DNA of 40,070 nucleotides from a virus. The DNA is taken from IMG/VR virus record IMGVR_UViG_3300009488_000032, positions 1 through 40,070 of that record; one strand, written 5' to 3'. Shown here in pieces: positions 1 through 6,833 of the stretch (position 1 is the stretch's first letter; every line of letters begins with the position of its first letter). A program made the translations under genes and the position numbers. The notes under the pieces are model-generated. The model searched no databases. It had not been told where the DNA came from and saw nothing but the letters and a program-made list of their open reading frames with translations.

Positions 1-1
1 A

Positions 2-235
2 GAGGTCACGTTGCACAGCCAGGGGGCCGCCGACGCCTTGCGGAACCGGGTCAACGCCGGTATCCACCTGTGCAGCACATGCCTTGCCGAGCGCGGCGGT
101 CACGGGTGGAAGCGCAAGTCGCCACAGCCCGAGCGCTACCAGGAGGGCAGCTACAGCGCGGCGATGCGGCGGAGCGATGCGGCGACCCGGATGCGGCGCC
201 GAAACCAAGCGGTCGACGAAAGGACCGAGACATGA
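2..235 (+). CDS. Hypothetical protein, 3' end only (cut by window edge)
   Basis: The reading frame is open from the window edge to a TGA at 233-235, so only the C-terminal ~77 residues are visible and the true start lies outside. A TTG at 11 could start a 74-residue protein, but that cannot be told from a truncation. The visible part has one CxxC pair (CSTC) and an Arg-rich tail. The stop overlaps the start of the exonuclease gene as ATGA, which implies translational coupling and supports the frame. I do not recognise the family. Confidence 0.5.
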   Translation, partial: EVTLHSQGAADALRNRVNAGIHLCSTCLAERGGHGWKRKSPQPERYQEGSYSAAMRRSDAATRMRRRNQAVDERTET

Positions 236-819
236 TTCTTTGCTTCGACACAGAGACAACGGGCCTAGTGCAGCACAAGCTACCTGCCGAACACCCGTCA
301 CAACCGCACCTGGTCCAGTACGCCGGGATTCTGGCCAACGATGCCGGCCGGGTATTCGGGGCACTCAGCGCAATAGTCAAGCCGCCGGTAGACATTCCCG
401 AGCAGGCATCGAGCGTGCACGGAATCACCGACGACTTGGCCGATAAGCTCGGAAAGCCACTGGATGACATTCTGGGCTGGCACGAGTCGGCCTGGCGGGG
501 CGCCGATCTAATCGTCTGTCACAACTACGGATTCGACAGCAGGGTCATGGATGCGGCGATACACAGGTCCGGCGCACCGGGGTTGCTGGATCGAGAAGCC
601 TACTGCACCATGGAGGAGTCGACCGGCCTGCTGAAGCTGCCGGGCAAGTACGGATACAAGTGGCCCAAGCTGGAGGAGCTGCACAAGTTCCTCTTCGGCG
701 AAATGTTCTCTGGCGCCCATGATGCGCTGGAGGATGTACGGGCCACTTTGCGCTGCTACCTTGAGTTGATGCGGCGCGAAAAGGAAGACACGATCGAACC
801 AGAGAGGACGGGGACATGA
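232..819 (+). CDS. DnaQ-like (DEDDh) 3'-5' exonuclease
   Basis: This 195-residue protein has all three exonuclease motifs of the RNase H-fold DEDD family. Exo I is FDTETTG (residues 5-11, metal ligands D6 and E8), Exo II is NYGFD (D102), and Exo III is HDALEDV (H163, D168). The His five residues before the last Asp marks the DEDDh subclass of DnaQ/epsilon and exonuclease-X-like enzymes. Such enzymes remove nucleotides from 3' ends using two metal ions. ATG 232 is chosen because it puts motif I near the N terminus, as is usual, and because it overlaps the upstream stop; the frame is open further upstream. The next gene, a putative annealing protein, overlaps it by ATGA, so the pair probably acts in phage recombination or DNA repair. 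It could instead serve replication proofreading. Confidence 0.9.
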   Translation: MILCFDTETTGLVQHKLPAEHPSQPHLVQYAGILANDAGRVFGALSAIVKPPVDIPEQASSVHGITDDLADKLGKPLDDILGWHESAWRGADLIVCHNYGFDSRVMDAAIHRSGAPGLLDREAYCTMEESTGLLKLPGKYGYKWPKLEELHKFLFGEMFSGAHDALEDVRATLRCYLELMRREKEDTIEPERTGT

Positions 820-1949
820 GCGATAACAAAGCAATGGCAACGCAAAAGCAGCGGGCAGCCGGCCTGGCCCCGGTCTTCAGCGGCCAAGAGATGTCCGTGG
901 CCCTGACCGCCTACAAAGAACTACAGAAGGTTCTCGATGAGAAGATGCCGGACCAGATCATGACGATCGGCAAGGGCAAGAACGCCAAGAAGTTCCGCAA
1001 GAAAGGTTACTGGCGAGCAACGCAGGTCGCCTTCGGCCTGGATATCGAGCTGGTCAAAGAGGAGTTGATCCGGCTGGCAGAAGGGGACTGGGGCTACATC
1101 GTGGTTTATCGCTCGGTGTCCCCCAATGGCCGGTCGATGGTCGGTGATGGCTCCTGCATGGCGAGTGAAAAAAAGGTGTTCGTCAAGGACTGGAAGGCAT
1201 GGCGCAAAAACGGCTCCAAGGGACCACCGCCTCTCGTTCTCGACGGCGACGGCTCGCCGAAGATCGACAAGCTCGGCACCGCCGAAAACGCCACGGTGCA
1301 CAACGTCCGCGCCCACGCCCACACCAGGGCGAAAAACCGCGCCATCTCCGACCATGTGGGATTCGGGGAGGTGTCGGCGGAGGAGATCAACTACAACCAG
1401 CGGGACCAAGAGTCGGGCAGCCAGAGACAGAACAGCCACGCCCGCAACGGCCAGGCTCGCGAGGAAGACAAGTTCGCGCAGCTCTACGGTCGGGCTAAGC
1501 AGGGAGGCATGGACGACGCCACCTGGAAAAAGATTCATCAGGTCGTGGGCATCGTCAAGGAAGGGCACCGCAAAGATGCGGTGCTTCTGGCCGCGCTCGA
1601 GAGCGAGTTGAATGACTGGGAGCGCGCCACGATCGACAACGCGCAGCGAGACCCCGACCAACCGTCCACCGACCAGCCCGAGCCGCAGCACAGTGAGGGG
1701 CCGACGCCGCTGGACGATCCTCCTGACGACGACCCCGGCCCCGCGGAGTTCGAGTCGCCCGCGCTACCCCCCGCCCAAGATCACAGCTACGAGGAATTGA
1801 AGCACTGGGCCACGCAGGACGGCATGACGGCGCTGGAGTTCGCCGGGCTGTGTACCAAGTGCCAGGTCACACCCAGGACGCGAAGCAAGAAAGGGCTGCG
1901 GGAGCTGGGTGGGCTGATCGATGCGTGGGTGCAGGGCGAGAGGGAATAG
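816..1949 (+). CDS. Putative phage recombination/ssDNA-annealing protein (Rad52/Sak-like, uncertain)
   Basis: This is a 377-residue protein. The N-terminal ~200 residues resemble a phage family I associate with annealing proteins: a helix with AYKELQKVLDEKMPD, then FRKKGYWRATQVAFGL, a beta-rich segment with YRSVSPNGRSMVGDGSCMAS, and a basic helix (HAHTRAKNRAISDHVGFGE). Residues ~200-310 are a charged, Pro/Asp-rich linker. The last ~60 residues form a small helical domain (YEELKHWATQDGMTALEF) that could be a protein- or DNA-binding tail. The start overlaps the exonuclease stop by 4 bp. Pairing of an exonuclease with an annealing protein is a known phage recombination layout, and that context is the main support for the role. 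The family link is from memory only and no catalytic motif is expected, so the function is inferred. Confidence 0.5.
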   Translation: MSDNKAMATQKQRAAGLAPVFSGQEMSVALTAYKELQKVLDEKMPDQIMTIGKGKNAKKFRKKGYWRATQVAFGLDIELVKEELIRLAEGDWGYIVVYRSVSPNGRSMVGDGSCMASEKKVFVKDWKAWRKNGSKGPPPLVLDGDGSPKIDKLGTAENATVHNVRAHAHTRAKNRAISDHVGFGEVSAEEINYNQRDQESGSQRQNSHARNGQAREEDKFAQLYGRAKQGGMDDATWKKIHQVVGIVKEGHRKDAVLLAALESELNDWERATIDNAQRDPDQPSTDQPEPQHSEGPTPLDDPPDDDPGPAEFESPALPPAQDHSYEELKHWATQDGMTALEFAGLCTKCQVTPRTRSKKGLRELGGLIDAWVQGERE

Positions 1950-1951
1950 GG

Positions 1952-2233
1952 ATGAAGAGCTTCGAATGCAGCGGAAAGGGGACGCTGACGCACATGGCGA
2001 TCATCTACAGCTCCCAGCCGTGCCCGCTGTGCGAGTGCTATGACCTAATCGGGCGTCTCCGTTGCGCCCTTGAGGCGTCCATTGATGTGGCGGAAGCGTA
2101 CAGCGACTTGCTCACTACTACTGCGACGGTGGCCGAAAACGTCGGACACATCCATAGGGACGCGTTGCCAAAGAACGCCAGGGCGGCGCTTGCTAAAGTT
2201 GCGAGCCGCGTCCCCGAAAGGGGCGACCCATGA
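1952..2233 (+). CDS. Hypothetical protein, 93 aa, with a CxxCxC motif
   Basis: The gene starts at ATG 1952, two bases after the previous stop; the Shine-Dalgarno-like purine run GAGGGAATAGGG overlaps the upstream end. Residues ~24-28 read CPLCEC, and a single further Cys lies at residue 5, so zinc binding is possible but not certain. The rest is helical with a hydrophobic face (ASIDVAEAYSDLLTTTATVAENVGHI). The 3' end overlaps a tiny frame at 2230 by ATGA. No family is recognised. Confidence 0.6.
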   Translation: MKSFECSGKGTLTHMAIIYSSQPCPLCECYDLIGRLRCALEASIDVAEAYSDLLTTTATVAENVGHIHRDALPKNARAALAKVASRVPERGDP

Positions 2234-2283
2234 TCCACCACTGCCCCCACTGTGAAGCCGCCGGCCGCAAGGCGAAGCCATGA
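2230..2283 (+). CDS. Tiny coupled frame, 17 aa, with CxxC
   Basis: An ATG overlaps the upstream stop and the stop overlaps the next ATG, both as ATGA. It encodes MIHHCPHCEAAGRKAKP, whose HxCPHC start resembles that of the zinc-finger gene at 8122. It may be a real micropeptide, a remnant of a zinc-finger gene, or only a device that carries ribosomes across the gap. Its length is too short for sequence alone to settle this. Confidence 0.3.
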   Translation: MIHHCPHCEAAGRKAKP

Positions 2284-2534
2284 CGAGACTTGAGGCGATC
2301 GAGGAGCGATACCAGGACTTCATAAAGGCGGGCTATTGCGATGGGATAAACTTCGGGGCTCATCCCTGCGACTTCCTCGAGGAGGACATCCCTTGGCTGC
2401 AGGAGCGGCTCGAGGAATTGGCCGGGGCGTTGCGGGTACTCACGAGTACCGCGCCAGCGGTCGAGTTGAACCAGGCCGTTCGCGACGCGGGGATCGCTCT
2501 GGCGAAGCTGGATGAACCAGAGAAGGAGGGATGA
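2280..2534 (+). CDS. Hypothetical helical protein, 84 aa
   Basis: The ATG overlaps the stop of the tiny upstream frame. The protein is acidic and mostly helical; residues ~35-80 have heptad-like spacing of Leu/Ala (WLQERLEELAGALRVL, then VRDAGIALAKL). There is a single short Cys-containing turn (GAHPCDF). No family is recognised. It ends in an ATGA overlap with the next gene, whose Shine-Dalgarno (GAAGGAGG, 2522-2529) lies inside this gene. Confidence 0.65.
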   Translation: MTRLEAIEERYQDFIKAGYCDGINFGAHPCDFLEEDIPWLQERLEELAGALRVLTSTAPAVELNQAVRDAGIALAKLDEPEKEG

Positions 2535-2983
2535 GGATGAGCAGCGCAATTGGATACTACTACTTACATACGAACGGGGACTTGATCTACAAGAGGACAT
2601 ACCCGGACCTGGGTAGTGACTTCGTCCGCAAGATTTGGCCGCTCTACCCCGACGACCGCGGGTATGCCTGGAGTCTCTGCGTCGAGGCGCTGGCCCTCGG
2701 GGCGTGCGAATCCCGCATCAGGGAACTCAAGAAAAAGTGGCGGCTGCTGGACGACGACGCCGAGAACTTCGCGAAGTGGTGCGGCGTGCGGATCTTCATG
2801 GACGGTGACCAGTGGTGCGCCACGCTAGAGGATTTCATAAACCTCCAAGAAAGTCCAGCCGGATTCGGAGACGACGCCCTGCACGCCTTCGCTGAGTTGG
2901 CAAAAAACTCTGCGGCCGAAGGCGTGCGGTTATCGTTCTCGCACATGGCAAAGAAGATCGCAAACGCCATAGGCGACTCATAA
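2531..2983 (+). CDS. Hypothetical protein, 150 aa
   Basis: Two starts are possible: ATG 2531, which overlaps the upstream stop, and ATG 2537, which is better spaced from GAAGGAGG; I give the longer form. The N terminus (IGYYYLHTNGDLIYKR) looks like the opening of a beta-rich fold, and Trp and Asp are common (KIWPLYPDDRGYAWSLCVEAL). The C-terminal ~50 residues are helical. This type of small phage protein often recurs near replication genes, but I cannot assign a function. It is the last gene before the first sizeable non-coding gap. Confidence 0.7.
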   Translation: MRMSSAIGYYYLHTNGDLIYKRTYPDLGSDFVRKIWPLYPDDRGYAWSLCVEALALGACESRIRELKKKWRLLDDDAENFAKWCGVRIFMDGDQWCATLEDFINLQESPAGFGDDALHAFAELAKNSAAEGVRLSFSHMAKKIANAIGDS

Positions 2984-2988
2984 ACCCC

Positions 2989-3129
2989 TTGACACCCCGG
3001 CCCGGACGTGATTGGGTGGTGGACGTGACGATCACGAAACGAAAAAAACAAGGCTAACGATTCCCGGGCTGGTGGTGCCCCTGTGGTCGTCACAAGCTGC
3101 AAGCATCACCGCCCGGCGGATCGTTTGGA
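2989..3129 (+). promoter_or_regulatory. Non-coding gap with TTGACA and a strong leader hairpin
   Basis: TTGACA lies at 2989-2994, six bases after the stop, but the best -10 at normal spacing is poor (TTGGGT, 3012-3017), so a sigma-70 promoter is only possible. A small hairpin, CGTGA-cga-TCACG, lies at about 3025-3037. A larger one pairs 3064-3077 with 3104-3116: CCGGGC, one bulged T, then GGTGGTG against CATCACC and GCCCGG, 13 pairs with one G-U. It ends eight bases before the Shine-Dalgarno TTGGAG (3125-3130). It may control translation of the initiator gene. Confidence 0.45.
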
Positions 3130-3136
3130 GCCGAGT

Positions 3137-4237
3137 ATGCGAGCCAAGAAAGGCCACCTATTGCAAACTGAAAACCTCGTGCGCTCGAAGAAATGGCGGG
3201 AGCTTCCAGTCCCGGGAGATTTCGAACGGCTGGTCTATTGCCTCCTGGTGGGTGGTGTTGATTCCTGGGGTATGATGCCGGCCGATCCATGCACCCTGAA
3301 GGCCGAGCTTGACCCGATGGCGGGGACTCACGCGGAAGCCGACTATATAAGCGCCGTGAACGTTCTGACTGGTGTCAAGCTGATTCAGGTATGGTTACAC
3401 CAAGGCGATCCGTGGCTGCGAGTCGTAGGGCATGATGAGATCCAAAAGGCTGGAATTCGCAGGAGAAGTGCGGAGCCCGCTGTGCCTATCCCGGAGTGGT
3501 CCGGGAGTGGTCCGGGAGTTGTACTGGAGTTATCCGGGAGTGGTCCGGGTCCGGGAGTGGTCCGGGATAACTCCCGATATGAAGTAGAAGTTGAAGTAGA
3601 ATCTGAAGTTGAAGGGGAAGTAGAAATGCAGAAATCTCCCCCCTCCCCTTCAACCACAACCCCCCGGATCGGAGCAATCCTCCCCGGCGCCATAGCCCAA
3701 TCCCGAGCCGCCCCCCCCGATCGTTCCCAATCTGCAGCCCTGGTCCCCGACAGCCGGGCGGGCGGGCTACAGCCGGAGCTGGAGGAGCTACGGCATGCCT
3801 ACGCTGCGGCCTGGAGTGTCGACCCCGCCCTGGTGCCCCTCCCGGCCGGCGACCATCTGGAGCGCGTCAGGGCGGCTCTCAGCGACAACCAGGCCGGGCT
3901 GACGCGAGACGAGCGGATCAGCAACGCTTTCGCGGCGATCCAGGGACATCACCGGGAGGCGTCCAAGGATGGGTCGAGCTACGGGCGCGATTTGATACAC
4001 GTTTTCCCACCGCTACGGAAGGGCGACAAGGCCAGGTCGAGCGAGTTGGACTTCTCAAGGTATATGAAGTTCGCTCGAGGGAGCATGTCAACCCGGGTCG
4101 AGACTGAATCCTCATCCGAGCGGGAGCGGCGGGAGCGGGAGAAGGAGATCGAGCGGGAGGGGACGGAGGGACGGGCGGAGAAGGCAGCGGTAGGGCGGGA
4201 GGAGTTCGAGGCGGCCGTGAAAGGGGTGAAGGGATGA
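3137..4237 (+). CDS. Replication initiator / helicase-loader-like protein (winged-helix, lambda O-like context)
   Basis: This 366-residue protein opens with a segment typical of phage winged-helix replication proteins: PGDFERLVYCLLVGGVDSWG, then MPADPCTLKAELDPMA, a helix, and VKLIQVWLHQGDPWLRVVGHDEIQK. The first ~110 residues would bind origin DNA. The middle is low complexity: Gly/Ser/Pro repeats, then alternating Glu-Val, encoded by iteron-like DNA. A helical domain follows (ELEELRHAYAAAWSVDP to RYMKFARG), then a highly charged Arg/Glu helix. ATG 3137 is preferred because TTGGAG lies 7 bases upstream and the first residues (MRAKKGHLLQTENL) fit the family; earlier in-frame codons fall in the structured leader. 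No helicase or polymerase is encoded nearby, so the protein probably recruits host enzymes. A transcription factor is a weaker alternative. Confidence 0.65.
   Translation: MRAKKGHLLQTENLVRSKKWRELPVPGDFERLVYCLLVGGVDSWGMMPADPCTLKAELDPMAGTHAEADYISAVNVLTGVKLIQVWLHQGDPWLRVVGHDEIQKAGIRRRSAEPAVPIPEWSGSGPGVVLELSGSGPGPGVVRDNSRYEVEVEVESEVEGEVEMQKSPPSPSTTTPRIGAILPGAIAQSRAAPPDRSQSAALVPDSRAGGLQPELEELRHAYAAAWSVDPALVPLPAGDHLERVRAALSDNQAGLTRDERISNAFAAIQGHHREASKDGSSYGRDLIHVFPPLRKGDKARSSELDFSRYMKFARGSMSTRVETESSSERERREREKEIEREGTEGRAEKAAVGREEFEAAVKGVKG
3489..3636 (+). other. Candidate replication origin: iterons plus A-rich tract inside the initiator gene
   Basis: TCCGGGAGTGG occurs exactly at 3500-3510, 3533-3543 and 3550-3560. 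Near-copies lie at 3489-3499 (one change) and 3511-3521 (one change), and a half-copy TCCGGGA at 3561-3567. An inverted pair, GGAGTTAT (3526-3533) and ATAACTCC (3567-3574), flanks the last copies. Directly after comes a purine-rich, AT-richer tract (3581-3636) built from GAAGTAGAA/GAAGTTGAA units. Iterons next to an A-rich asymmetric tract inside the O gene is the known layout of lambdoid origins. Here the function is inferred from that likeness. Confidence 0.5.
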
Positions 4238-4626
4238 GCGACGCATGTATCGACACAGGAAATGAGGAAGATGAACCAACACTGTTCATACAGAAGATAT
4301 GCACCGCCCGCAAGCAATATGAATGTTGCGAGTGCGGCAACGCCATCAACTCGGGCGATGAATATGAGTACACGAAGGGGCTTTGGGATGGCGAATGGAT
4401 GGCATCCAAGACATGCCGGATCTGCGCAGCCGTGCGTCGGGACTTCTGCCACAGCTACATCTTCGGCGAGCTTTGGGAGTCGATGCGCGAGACGCACGGA
4501 CTTGGGTTCGACAGCATCGACCTTCCGGACAGGGATACGCCCTGGGATGTCCCGGATTTGGAGTGGGCAGCGAGAATCAAAGCGGAGATAGAGCGCAAGG
4601 CGGCGCAGAAAAGGACGTGGATATGA
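4234..4626 (+). CDS. Small zinc-ribbon-like phage protein, 130 aa
   Basis: The protein has two paired-cysteine knuckles: ECCECG (residues ~31-36), followed by GDEYEYTKGLWDGEW, and CRIC (~62-65), which together would bind one zinc ion as in a treble-clef or zinc ribbon. I recognise the pattern of an early CxxC, a GDEY-type strand, a WDG turn and a second CxxC from other phage proteins of unknown function. The C-terminal half is helical and acidic and ends in a basic helix (AARIKAEIERKAAQKR). It overlaps both neighbours by ATGA. Confidence 0.7.
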   Translation: MSDACIDTGNEEDEPTLFIQKICTARKQYECCECGNAINSGDEYEYTKGLWDGEWMASKTCRICAAVRRDFCHSYIFGELWESMRETHGLGFDSIDLPDRDTPWDVPDLEWAARIKAEIERKAAQKRTWI

Positions 4627-4889
4627 AGCTGCTGACGCCGGAGGAGATCGAAGAAGCCATCAGCGGGCGGCGCGGAGTAAAGGCACTCCGGACGGGAGCC
4701 ACCGTAAAGACCGCGTGCGAGCGGTTGGCGGCGGTGGAGCGGTGTCAATGCTTGCTGCGTAGCGGCCCTGGTGATTGCGTGGTTTGCGGCGCCACGATCT
4801 GGACTGCCGACGATTGTCCCGACTGCGACGGCACCGGCCGCGCCCACCGCACATGGCAGGACGCGTGCCGGTCCCTGGGGGCGGAGTGA
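4623..4889 (+). CDS. Small DnaJ-type zinc-finger protein, 88 aa
   Basis: ATG 4623 overlaps the upstream stop. The N-terminal half starts LTPEEIEEAISGRRGVKALRTG and is helical. The C-terminal half has four cysteines in two pairs, CVVCGATIW and CPDCDGTGR; the second follows the CxxCxGxG pattern of DnaJ zinc fingers and of many phage zinc ribbons. There is no J domain, so a chaperone role is not implied. The next gene, a methyltransferase, starts inside its stop as GTGA. Confidence 0.65.
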   Translation: MKLLTPEEIEEAISGRRGVKALRTGATVKTACERLAAVERCQCLLRSGPGDCVVCGATIWTADDCPDCDGTGRAHRTWQDACRSLGAE

Positions 4890-5536
4890 GGCCGTACTAC
4901 TCACATGGGGGGATCGAGCTGTACTGCGGGAGCGCCCTCGAGGTGCTGCCCGACCTGAAGGCTGTCGATGTGATACTGACCGATCCGGTGTGGCCGAACG
5001 CGCACCCGGATCTTGCTGGCGCGGAGGACCCGGAGACGCTTCTGGCCGCCGCCCTCGAGGTGGCACCTGAAAGCAAGCGGCTGATTATCTGGCTTGGGTG
5101 CCAGAGCGATCCACGGTTCCTGCGCGCCGTACCTCGAGGCTGGGAATTCCTGCGCTCCTGTTATCTGTCACGCGCTGTCCCGTCGTACAATGGGCGCTGT
5201 CTCGTGACTGGAGACGTGGCGTATGTTTTTGGGGAGTGGCCCGCCTCGAGGGTGAGGCGCCGGGTCCTGCCTGGCGAGTGCCGTGTCACCTCGAAGCCGG
5301 GATTGAGACAGCCACATCCATGCGCCAGGAACGAGGAACACGCCGCCTGGTTGATCAAGTGGTTCTCCGACAAGGGCGACCTCATCCTCGACCCGTTCTG
5401 CGGCAGCGGCACAACCTTGGTTGCCGCGAAGAACCTTGGCCGCCGGGCCATCGGCATCGAGATTAGCGAGGAGTATTGTGAGGTGGCTGCTCGTAGGCTC
5501 TCCCAGGAGGTGTTCGGCTTCGGGGGTGGGGAGTGA
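4886..5536 (+). CDS. DNA methyltransferase, N6-adenine/N4-cytosine type (beta-class order)
   Basis: This 216-residue protein has the catalytic motif IV as TDPVWPN (D33-P-V-W36) and the AdoMet-binding motif I as DPFCGSGTT (169-177), followed by a motif II-like acidic strand (AIGIEISEEYCEVAARRL). The order IV then I is that of beta-class amino-methyltransferases, which transfer a methyl group to adenine N6 or cytosine N4. The usual DPPY/SPPY is DPVW, a variant I have seen in phage enzymes. The region between the motifs is short, so the target-recognition part is small. The start is GTG 4886, overlapping the previous stop. It precedes a C5-methyltransferase, so the phage probably protects its DNA at two kinds of site. 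Confidence 0.85.
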   Translation: MRPYYSHGGIELYCGSALEVLPDLKAVDVILTDPVWPNAHPDLAGAEDPETLLAAALEVAPESKRLIIWLGCQSDPRFLRAVPRGWEFLRSCYLSRAVPSYNGRCLVTGDVAYVFGEWPASRVRRRVLPGECRVTSKPGLRQPHPCARNEEHAAWLIKWFSDKGDLILDPFCGSGTTLVAAKNLGRRAIGIEISEEYCEVAARRLSQEVFGFGGGE

Positions 5537-6570
5537 ACGAGCTTTCACTCTTCACCGGCGCCGGCGGCGGGATCTGGGGTTCCAAACTACTGGGCTGGAG
5601 GACGATCGGATATGTCGAAAAGGAACCGTACTGTCAGAAGGTTATCAAAGCTCGGATTAGGGAAGGGTATTTTGATAACGCACCAATCTTCGGTGATATA
5701 CATGCCTTCATCCATCGGAGATGCGGTCATGCCAGAAGATACCGCAGTCGAGTCGATGTCGTCACGGCTGGATTTCCTTGTCAGCCGTTTTCGCCGGCAG
5801 GAAAGCGACTTGGCGAAGCGGACAGCCGGAACCTCTGGCCTCAAACAATCCGCTGCATTCGCATTGTTCGACCACGATTCGCGTTCTTGGAGAACTCCGC
5901 AACTCTCACTTCTCAAAAGTATTTCGGAACCATACTCGGAGACCTGGCCGAAGCGGGGTATGATGCGGAGTGGTGCGTGCTGGGAGCGGACGATGTTGGT
6001 GCCCCGCATCAAAGGAAGAGAGTCTGGATATTGGCCCACGCCAACGGTCGATGGAAACTACAACCGGAAAGGGTTATCAGCAACGAGCGGGGATGGACTA
6101 GCAACAGCGGTGAAGAAGTGGCCGACGCCGCAAGCAAGGGACTGCAAGGGGCCATCGGGGTTCAAGAGGAGGCGGGAGAGCGATTTATGCGGCGAGGTCG
6201 AGAAGTACCCTACGCCGAGGAGCAGCGATGCGAAGAGAGGGAATTCCCCGTCCGAGAGGAGAAGGAACGATCCTTGCCTGGCGTCCATTGTTCATGGTGG
6301 AACATCGATCCGGCAGACCTGGGGAACTCCGACGGCACAGATTGCGGAGAAGTGCGGCGGGCGGCATCGGGGCAGGGCAGACACACTTGCATCACAGATA
6401 GCGGAGCGGGAGGGATTGAATCAAATGAGCACTGGCCAGTTGAATCCCGAGTGGGAAGAGTGGCTTATGGGTTGGCCAATCGGCGCCACAGGGTTGCAGC
6501 CGTTGGAGAAGGACAGGTTCCAGCGGTGGTGGCGACTGCATGGCGGTTGCTGTCGGAGGGATTGACGTGA
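5533..6570 (+). CDS. DNA (cytosine-5) methyltransferase
   Basis: This 345-residue protein carries motif I LFTGAGGG (6-13), motif IV with catalytic cysteine FPCQPFSPAG (C83), motif VI as ENS (120-122, usually ENV), motif VIII QRKRVWI (160-166) and a motif X-like end, GEGQVPAVVATAWRLL, in which the usual Asn is missing. The enzyme would attack cytosine C6 with C83 and methylate C5. The C-terminal half matches phage enzymes of this kind in places (WWNIDP, VGRVAYGLANR) but is otherwise low in order, and it is overlapped by a second long frame at +1. The start is GTG 5533, which overlaps the previous stop. The end overlaps the next gene by GTGA. Confidence 0.9.
   Translation: MNELSLFTGAGGGIWGSKLLGWRTIGYVEKEPYCQKVIKARIREGYFDNAPIFGDIHAFIHRRCGHARRYRSRVDVVTAGFPCQPFSPAGKRLGEADSRNLWPQTIRCIRIVRPRFAFLENSATLTSQKYFGTILGDLAEAGYDAEWCVLGADDVGAPHQRKRVWILAHANGRWKLQPERVISNERGWTSNSGEEVADAASKGLQGAIGVQEEAGERFMRRGREVPYAEEQRCEEREFPVREEKERSLPGVHCSWWNIDPADLGNSDGTDCGEVRRAASGQGRHTCITDSGAGGIESNEHWPVESRVGRVAYGLANRRHRVAAVGEGQVPAVVATAWRLLSEGLT
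5729..6565 (+). CDS. Overlapping +1-frame protein nested in the C5-methyltransferase gene (WPTP-repeat type)
   Basis: A frame shifted +1 stays open from 5612 to 6565. Its product looks like a real protein, not a shadow. It has SRSWRTPQLSLL, SETWPKRGMMRSGACWE, three WPTP or YPTP motifs followed by Asp-rich turns (YWPTPTVDG, KWPTPQARD, KYPTPRSSD) and an end LNPEWEEWLMGWPIGAT. I know this composition from phage proteins found next to, or annotated as part of, cytosine methyltransferases. The start is uncertain: ATG 5612, 5729 or 5756; I give 5729. It stops five bases before the methyltransferase. The role is unknown; a partner or DNA-recognition subunit is a guess. Confidence is for it being expressed. 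Confidence 0.55.
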   Translation: MPEDTAVESMSSRLDFLVSRFRRQESDLAKRTAGTSGLKQSAAFALFDHDSRSWRTPQLSLLKSISEPYSETWPKRGMMRSGACWERTMLVPRIKGRESGYWPTPTVDGNYNRKGLSATSGDGLATAVKKWPTPQARDCKGPSGFKRRRESDLCGEVEKYPTPRSSDAKRGNSPSERRRNDPCLASIVHGGTSIRQTWGTPTAQIAEKCGGRHRGRADTLASQIAEREGLNQMSTGQLNPEWEEWLMGWPIGATGLQPLEKDRFQRWWRLHGGCCRRD

Positions 6571-6833
6571 TCCAACACACCCTCGACCTACACACACTCC
6601 GTCCCCGCGCCAAGCCCGCACACGAGCGCTTGGTTGATCTCCTGCGCGCCGGGCCGTGCTCGACGTGGGGCATCATGGCGAAGCTCGGGATCCGTGACGT
6701 GTCTGGGGCCGTGGCGAGGGCGAACGCGGAGCTTGCGGTGGTCGGGAAGCGCATCGAAAACTTAGCGGCGCCGGGGGAGGTCGGGCGTTATTGCCTGGCC
6801 GATGACCGGGCGAGCCCGCACAGGAGGGAGTGA
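6567..6833 (+). CDS. Small helix-turn-helix (winged-helix) protein, 88 aa
   Basis: The start is GTG 6567, overlapping the methyltransferase stop. Residues ~20-55 (HERLVDLLRAGPCSTWGIMAKLGIRDVSGAVARANAEL) have the pattern of a winged-helix DNA-binding domain: a helix, a turn with a small residue, a second helix (WGIMAKLGI) and a recognition helix. The remainder (VVGKRIENLAAPGEVGRYCL) would form the wing. It could regulate phage transcription or modification genes. No ligand-binding domain is present. Confidence 0.65.
   Translation: MIQHTLDLHTLRPRAKPAHERLVDLLRAGPCSTWGIMAKLGIRDVSGAVARANAELAVVGKRIENLAAPGEVGRYCLADDRASPHRRE

Noticed and set aside
921-1691. 256-residue minus-strand frame
   Set aside because: It is antisense to the recombination-protein gene; its Leu/Val/Arg-rich text shows no domain and there is no ribosome site.
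2989-3017. Complete sigma-70 promoter before the initiator gene
   Set aside because: TTGACA is present, but the spacing gives only TTGGGT as -10, so I list the site as possible regulatory DNA and not as a firm promoter.
3489-3576. CRISPR array
   Set aside because: The units are only 11 bp, lie head to tail with almost no spacers and are inside a coding frame.
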